Assembly (NCBI GenBank): GCA_034401795.1
Contig: CM067360.1
Coordinates: 118,687,572 to 118,751,571 of the forward strand
DNA length: 64,000 nt
Reading direction: 5' to 3'
Source: Chaetoderma sp. LZ-2023a
Taxonomy: Eukaryota > Mollusca > Caudofoveata > Chaetodermatida > Chaetodermatidae
Under the pieces are notes generated by a model, which worked only from the letters and a program-made list of their open reading frames with translations, was not told where the DNA came from and ran no database searches. Shown here in pieces: positions 58,653 through 64,000 of this stretch. A program made the translations under genes and the position numbers. How positions within the stretch are numbered: position 1 is the stretch's first letter; each line of letters starts with the position of its first letter.

Positions 58653-59230
58653 GGAGGAAGTGCGCTCTGAAACTTTGTCTTCCCACCAAAACTCGACACT
58701 AGGGAAGAACATAGGATTAGGCTTCTTTCGTGTCGCAAACTAAATTCTGCTGTTTTTCTTATTATTATTTTGTTATTATGTTAGGCCTGGAAACTTATAC
58801 GCCATGAAGAGATAGGGCATTAGGTTTTGAATAGAGTTCCCGCAACTAACTACCATGCGGGAATGAGATGTCACTTCTTGAAGATCTAGCGTTGTCGGAT
58901 TCCTCCTAAGAAGAATCGCTGCCAGTTCCAGAGCGGTTCCCGTGTAACTCATTGTTGACTAGCGGAGAGCCATGCACCAGAACTTTCACTAGGAAATCCG
59001 ACCGCACCCTTCATATTAATAAGGATCATCTCTTCCAGTCAGCCTTTTGTGTCATGTGACAGTACCTCTACACAGCTACTCGCTAAGGGATCACTCACAC
59101 GGTCCATCATCATCATCATCATCGTGTGTTGGAAGTGACGTTAGTTCCTGGGGAAGAGAACGAGGACCATGCCGTTCTAGCCACTCGATTCGAATCTCGG
59201 CTCCCGGTCAAGGTTCTCCCGACCGAGAAA

Positions 59231-60022
59231 ATGGCCCGCACCAAAAACACCATGCGCAGATATCCCGTTGGACATCGTCTTCCCGCGGCTTCAGCAAATA
59301 ACGTACCGACAGCCAGACGTGAAATTCTGCCCACAGTCGTGTCTGGAAGTGTTACGCCAGTACCTATCAATTCATCCACACTGGTCCTGAAGCAAAGTGG
59401 GAAGCAGAAATCTCCCGTAAAATCCAGTACGGCAGCTCCCACATCAGTTACTAGCCAGTCAGCTATGGTTACCACACCCGCCACCGTAGAATCGCAGACA
59501 GTAGTAGCCAGTCAGCCAATCTCAGTGGTGATTACGACACCTGCGGAGATAGATATTTCCAGTTATCCGCAGTCTCCATCTCCACCTGAACTTACCATAG
59601 ACGAAGAACCGGGACCATCACAGCCTGTGACAATCAGCGTAACTCCAACCCATGTTATTCAGCATCTGCCTCCTTGCCTTTCTGACCCTGCAATCAGGAA
59701 GCGAACCACGCCGGAACGACCCTACGCAGGAAAGAGACGGATCGACCATACCCAGGATATCCATCCCGTACCGAACATTACTGCTAGTCGTCTGCTAATG
59801 TACGCTAAGTTCCGAAAGATGTTGTCTCCTACCGTATCCGTTCCCGCACCACGTCTTCAGCTGGCAGTACAGCTCACCGCTATCACCATGCCAACTACAG
59901 CGACCACCACGCCGACTACACCCGCCATCATCACGACAGATACCGTCACCACAACATCAGCAACATTGGCAACTACTAGTACCGCCGCTGCTACACAGAT
60001 GGAATCTTGGAACCAGCGGTAA
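59231..60022 (+). CDS. Ser/Thr/Pro-rich protein with histone H3-tail-like N terminus, 263 aa
   Basis: The frame is open from 59126, but ATG 59231 has the better start context (GAGAAAATGGCC) and gives MARTKNTMRRYPVGH. Residues A1, R2, T3, K4, T6 and R8 (after Met) coincide with the histone H3 tail ARTKQTAR. The rest is low-complexity Ser/Thr/Pro/Val with a few basic patches (RKRTTPERPYAGKRR near the middle) and a Thr/Ala-rich end. It has no gag, protease or membrane motif. It stands about 580 bases after a TATA box and about 700 bases before an AATAAA, within the large LTR element at the env position. It could be an element-encoded chromatin-interacting protein, or a remnant of an unrelated insertion. 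Confidence 0.5.
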   Translation: MARTKNTMRRYPVGHRLPAASANNVPTARREILPTVVSGSVTPVPINSSTLVLKQSGKQKSPVKSSTAAPTSVTSQSAMVTTPATVESQTVVASQPISVVITTPAEIDISSYPQSPSPPELTIDEEPGPSQPVTISVTPTHVIQHLPPCLSDPAIRKRTTPERPYAGKRRIDHTQDIHPVPNITASRLLMYAKFRKMLSPTVSVPAPRLQLAVQLTAITMPTTATTTPTTPAIITTDTVTTTSATLATTSTAAATQMESWNQR

Positions 60023-60939
<917 letters not shown>

Positions 60940-61332
60940 TTATTTACAAACTTAAATTGTGGTACGTTGGTTCTTGGGTGTTCTTTGCGGAGATTATGAT
61001 TAACCGCACTAACGGGAACACCCATGCGAGCTATTGTTTAAGATCATATACTAAATAAAGTTAGAGCACGCACCGTAATATTAATAATAAAAAGAACACA
61101 AAAAAAGACCTGGACAAATAATTCCAGGTCAAAAATTGAAAACTAAAAGTATGCCTCCCCTCCTCTTTGTACCCCTATGTGATCTGTCTCTTGAATACGT
61201 TTCTATGCGTCACTACTCCTCTCCGGCCACGCGCCTACCTGGGAAGTCTATGATTCCCGCCTAGCGTACGTCCGTGCGTCGATCCGCCATGCGTGATCGT
61301 TTGCCACGGATGTCAAACTAGGAGGGGGTGGT
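60940..61332 (+). other. end of internal region with polypurine tract
   Basis: A second AATAAA stands at 61054-61059. The last bases before the right repeat are AACTAGGAGGGGGTGG, a polypurine-tract-like sequence abutting TGTAG. Confidence 0.5.
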
Positions 61333-61776
61333 GTAGTTCGGATCGACCGGGTGTGTACCGGCCATACCAGATAAGCTGGGTACGCGCCGCCCGTCTAGGA
61401 TTCGTTTCCTGAACCCGCCCCTCTGGGTAGAGCTATAAGTGGATATAGGCCTATGGGAGATAGAGCGTGTCGAAAAATGACTAAGTTTGTTAAAACGAAT
61501 AATGCCCATGCGTGCGCCGGACGCTGTTTCTATGGAGTGCGTAATTGTGACATAGATAAGATGGCGCTTTTAGTGTACCGAGCTGGTACTCTGTAATCCT
61601 TATTGATTGTCTGTTACCGTTAAATCTGGCATTAATCAAGACCAGAATTCGACGGGCTTTCTAAATCTGTAAACCATTTCAAAATCGGTTGAGAAATGGC
61701 TGAGTTATCCAGGAAAAACTCTTCTTGATTATCTTCAAAATATTGCCGTGACGTCATAACCACGTGGACGTAAAGT

Positions 61777-61799
61777 TTCTAGAATTTTCTAGAACGTTC
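61777..61799 (+). promoter_or_regulatory. heat-shock element, right repeat
   Basis: All five TTC/GAA cores are kept with two-base spacing; only one spacer base differs from the left copy. An intact TGACGTCA at about 61749 and CACGTG precede it. Confidence 0.75.
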
Positions 61800-61869
61800 G
61801 ACGATGCTATTATTAACGATGCGCTGATTGGCTGTTGCTCGAACGATGATTGGATGAAGCCCGCGCCTG

Positions 61870-61891
61870 TGATGTCACGGAGAGTATAAAA
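61870..61891 (+). promoter_or_regulatory. CRE-like word and TATA box, right repeat
   Basis: TGATGTCA at 61870-61877 and TATAAAA at 61885-61891. Confidence 0.72.
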
Positions 61892-61909
61892 GGAGAAGCG
61901 ATCCGGTGA

Positions 61910-62425
61910 TCAAGAGCATCCTCGGCCAGGGGCCGAACAGGTTGGAGCTGTACCAACTACTATCAAGAGTGATACACGTCTTCTTTCGCTATGTGTCGGG
62001 GTTTTATCCCGTAGCATGCAGTCTGCATCTGCGGGAGTAATTTGGAACTTTTGATAATTGTTCACGAATGCTACATCTACCTCTGCGGCCTGAATATGTG
62101 AGTCTACAGATGTCGAGGCAGGATGTTCTTTGATGGATGACTCGCCGGATCTGTCGGCCACGCCTAAAAGTGATGGTTCACACGACGCCGCACCAATTGT
62201 GTAGGTTCTTTCAGATTTCCACCGCAGCAAGTAAACTCTGCCCGGTTCGTCTTCAGAGCTGGTTGACGTACCCAGCACCGTGAAGCCTTGTTTTGTATCT
62301 TCATTTGCCTCTGACAACCCCCGCTTGTAACTCGTTGTTTACACCTTCCATCCATGCCATCGGTGTATTGAAACTTTCTTCACCACGTAGTACTATCGTA
62401 TCTTTGCTGACTGCTCGTTAGACAT
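61910..62425 (-). pseudogene. antisense ORF relic in the right repeat
   Basis: Starts at ATG 62425 with the same MSNEQSAKIR and the same TAG as the left copy, then has a private TAA where the left copy has CAA. After that the frame is open to 61910 (SEANEDTKQGFTVLG, ERTYTIGAAS, KEHPASTSVDSHIQAA, YQKFQITPA). The two stops that break the left copy in its middle are sense codons here. Function unknown. Confidence 0.45.
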
Positions 62426-62469
62426 TCTATTAAGCCTACACCGCTAAGCGATGCACTCCCACCAAGAGT

Positions 62470-62565
62470 GTTCTTACGGGACCCTTACTTACGGAAAACA
62501 GCTTACGGGAACCAACCTACGGGAACCAACCTGCGGGAACCAGCCTGCGGGAACTGTCCAGCTTC
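62470..62565. repeat. GGGAACCAACCTGC minisatellite
   Basis: About six units of 13-15 bp in the right repeat. The left repeat has a shorter, CpG-depleted version at about 49040-49100. Confidence 0.75.
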
Positions 62566-62838
62566 CGGCAGAGCACATCATCTCACGTCGACTATGGATT
62601 GATGTGTCAATTTCAGTAACACTGTAGCCTAACTTGGGAATGACTACCAATCATACTTCACAGTTTAATTATTTCTCTATATAGGTTTTGTTAATTATCT
62701 CGTATCCGTATTAACGGTTCCGATGACTAAAAGGAACTCTAACGGTCTTAGGACCGATAGTTATAATTTCTGTATTTGTTAATAGTTATTATCATTTTCT
62801 TCAATGTGTTGCTAACCGCACTATAGTAGGTTCGTTGA

Positions 62839-62951
<113 letters not shown>

Positions 62952-63211
62952 TAATCGTTTGACACCGTATTGTTTGTGCTGGTTAGATTATGTATGTATA
63001 TGGCCAGTGGCCATCCTGTAACTTGTTCTGCTTAAGTTATAGAAAATATAGGACTACAGTGCACGTAGGAAACACTATACAGCAACATTTATATATGCAG
63101 CATTTTCACCCGCCATCAACAATTTTTCACTGAGGTCGCTGTCCGTGCTATAACTCTGTTTAGCCCGGCATGCTACCGATTAAACCTTTTATATTCAGCT
63201 CGATAGGATAA

Positions 63212-63820
63212 TACTCCTCACCCAAACTAGCACTAGGAGTAGTTCCCGCGCGAGGCACATCGCTTTTTCGTCTGAGATAGCCTTCCTCCTTTCAGCTTAG
63301 AGGTATACTAACTTATATGAAGTTAAATAGCTGTGTCTCGTGTACGGGAGCCTCCCTTGCGTGGATACCTCTGCGGACCTACGAGTCTGTATGGTACCTC
63401 CGGGCGCCCCATGTTTAAAAGTTCATCTACCTGCCTCTATGTCTTGTATTTTCGTATGCTCTTACTGTAGTTTTATCTAGCATATTTTCAATTTGGTACG
63501 TACACGCATTGTATAGACTTATATTTTTAGGTCACCAAATCAAATCTTGTAAGTCCATAGCTCACGAAATTGCTATGGACAGGCATACTGGTGACACACA
63601 TTCTTGGGATGAGACCGTTGTGTTTAATGTTCGCGACAATGGTCGCACGGCCGCACCGGAACGATTGAGTTCCACCGGCCTTAGGAGCCAGGATTTGTTT
63701 CCCGCAGGGCAGTCTCGTTCAAGGTCCATCACCCCGAGACCGGATGCTAACCAGCGTCATCACTCGTCGTGCGTTTACACTGCCGGCCGAGTTACAAAAG
63801 GGAGCAAATGGGCAACCATA
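63212..63820. other. no gene recognised
   Basis: Unique-looking sequence after the right repeat. The frame 63509-63925 is mostly unremarkable and runs into the AATC repeat. Confidence 0.45.
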
Positions 63821-63821
63821 T

Positions 63822-63822
63822 G

Positions 63823-63853
<31 letters not shown>

Positions 63854-63872
63854 GCAATCGATCGATCAATCA

Positions 63873-63910
<38 letters not shown>

Positions 63911-64000
63911 CCCCCACTGAACTAACTAACCTACCACCCACCCACCCGGCAACCCACCTACCCACCCACCACCAATCTTACAACCCACACACACACCCAT
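63822..64000. repeat. (AATC)n followed by CCAC-rich tract
   Basis: Tandem AATC from 63822 to about 63908, then CCCACC-rich sequence to the window end. Confidence 0.95.

Overview
The window reads as a transposon-dense stretch of a metazoan genome, probably an aquatic invertebrate; I could not identify the species. The signs are a Polinton/Maverick (adintovirus-like) DNA element, two Ty3/gypsy-type LTR elements, a non-LTR retrotransposon (LINE), a tRNA-derived SINE candidate, MITEs, long (TA)n and (CT)n microsatellites, TATA/CRE-type promoters and a 500-base assembly gap (16524-17023). I recognised no intact host gene. Almost every coding region is a broken copy of a mobile-element gene.

Layout. 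1 to about 13.76 kb is a decaying Polinton, open at the left window edge. It has a plus-strand block of small, tightly packed genes (acidic, membrane and virion-like proteins, and a packaging ATPase), a capsid candidate, and an integrase at 8709-9679. The integrase runs tail to tail into a protein-primed-type DNA polymerase B on the minus strand (about 13014-9628). A minisatellite lies just beyond the polymerase. 13.8-19.6 kb holds a SINE candidate, microsatellites, the N gap and a degenerate satellite of about 250 bp period.

19587-30702 is a well-bounded minus-strand LTR retroelement of 11.1 kb: TG...CA LTRs of 1515 and 1478 bp and a 4-bp target duplication ATGT. It carries gag with CCHC knuckles, protease, RT, RNase H, integrase and a broken env-like third gene with signal peptide, furin-type site and C-terminal membrane anchor, which is an errantivirus-type organisation. 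It sits in the satellite, and the neighbouring satellite copy supports the empty site. A minus-strand LINE remnant follows (about 33.0-31.0 kb), then GC-rich and CCAC/CCAT repeats.

35.1-47.5 kb is dominated by a MITE family with a large central hairpin and by an 8.8-kb structure with inverted arms of about 1.4 kb (36885-45682). The interior of that structure holds arrays of short repeats, a 47-residue C2HC zinc-finger ORF and a minus-strand coding remnant of about 95 codons.

47835-63211 looks like a second, very large (15.4 kb) plus-strand Ty3/gypsy element between direct repeats of about 1.9 kb. Both repeats carry a five-unit heat-shock element upstream of a TATA box. Broken gag and pol lie at 50.7-55.9 kb. 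In the usual env position is a separate TATA-driven ORF (59231-60022) whose product begins like a histone H3 tail. The window ends in (AATC)n and CCAC-rich repeats.
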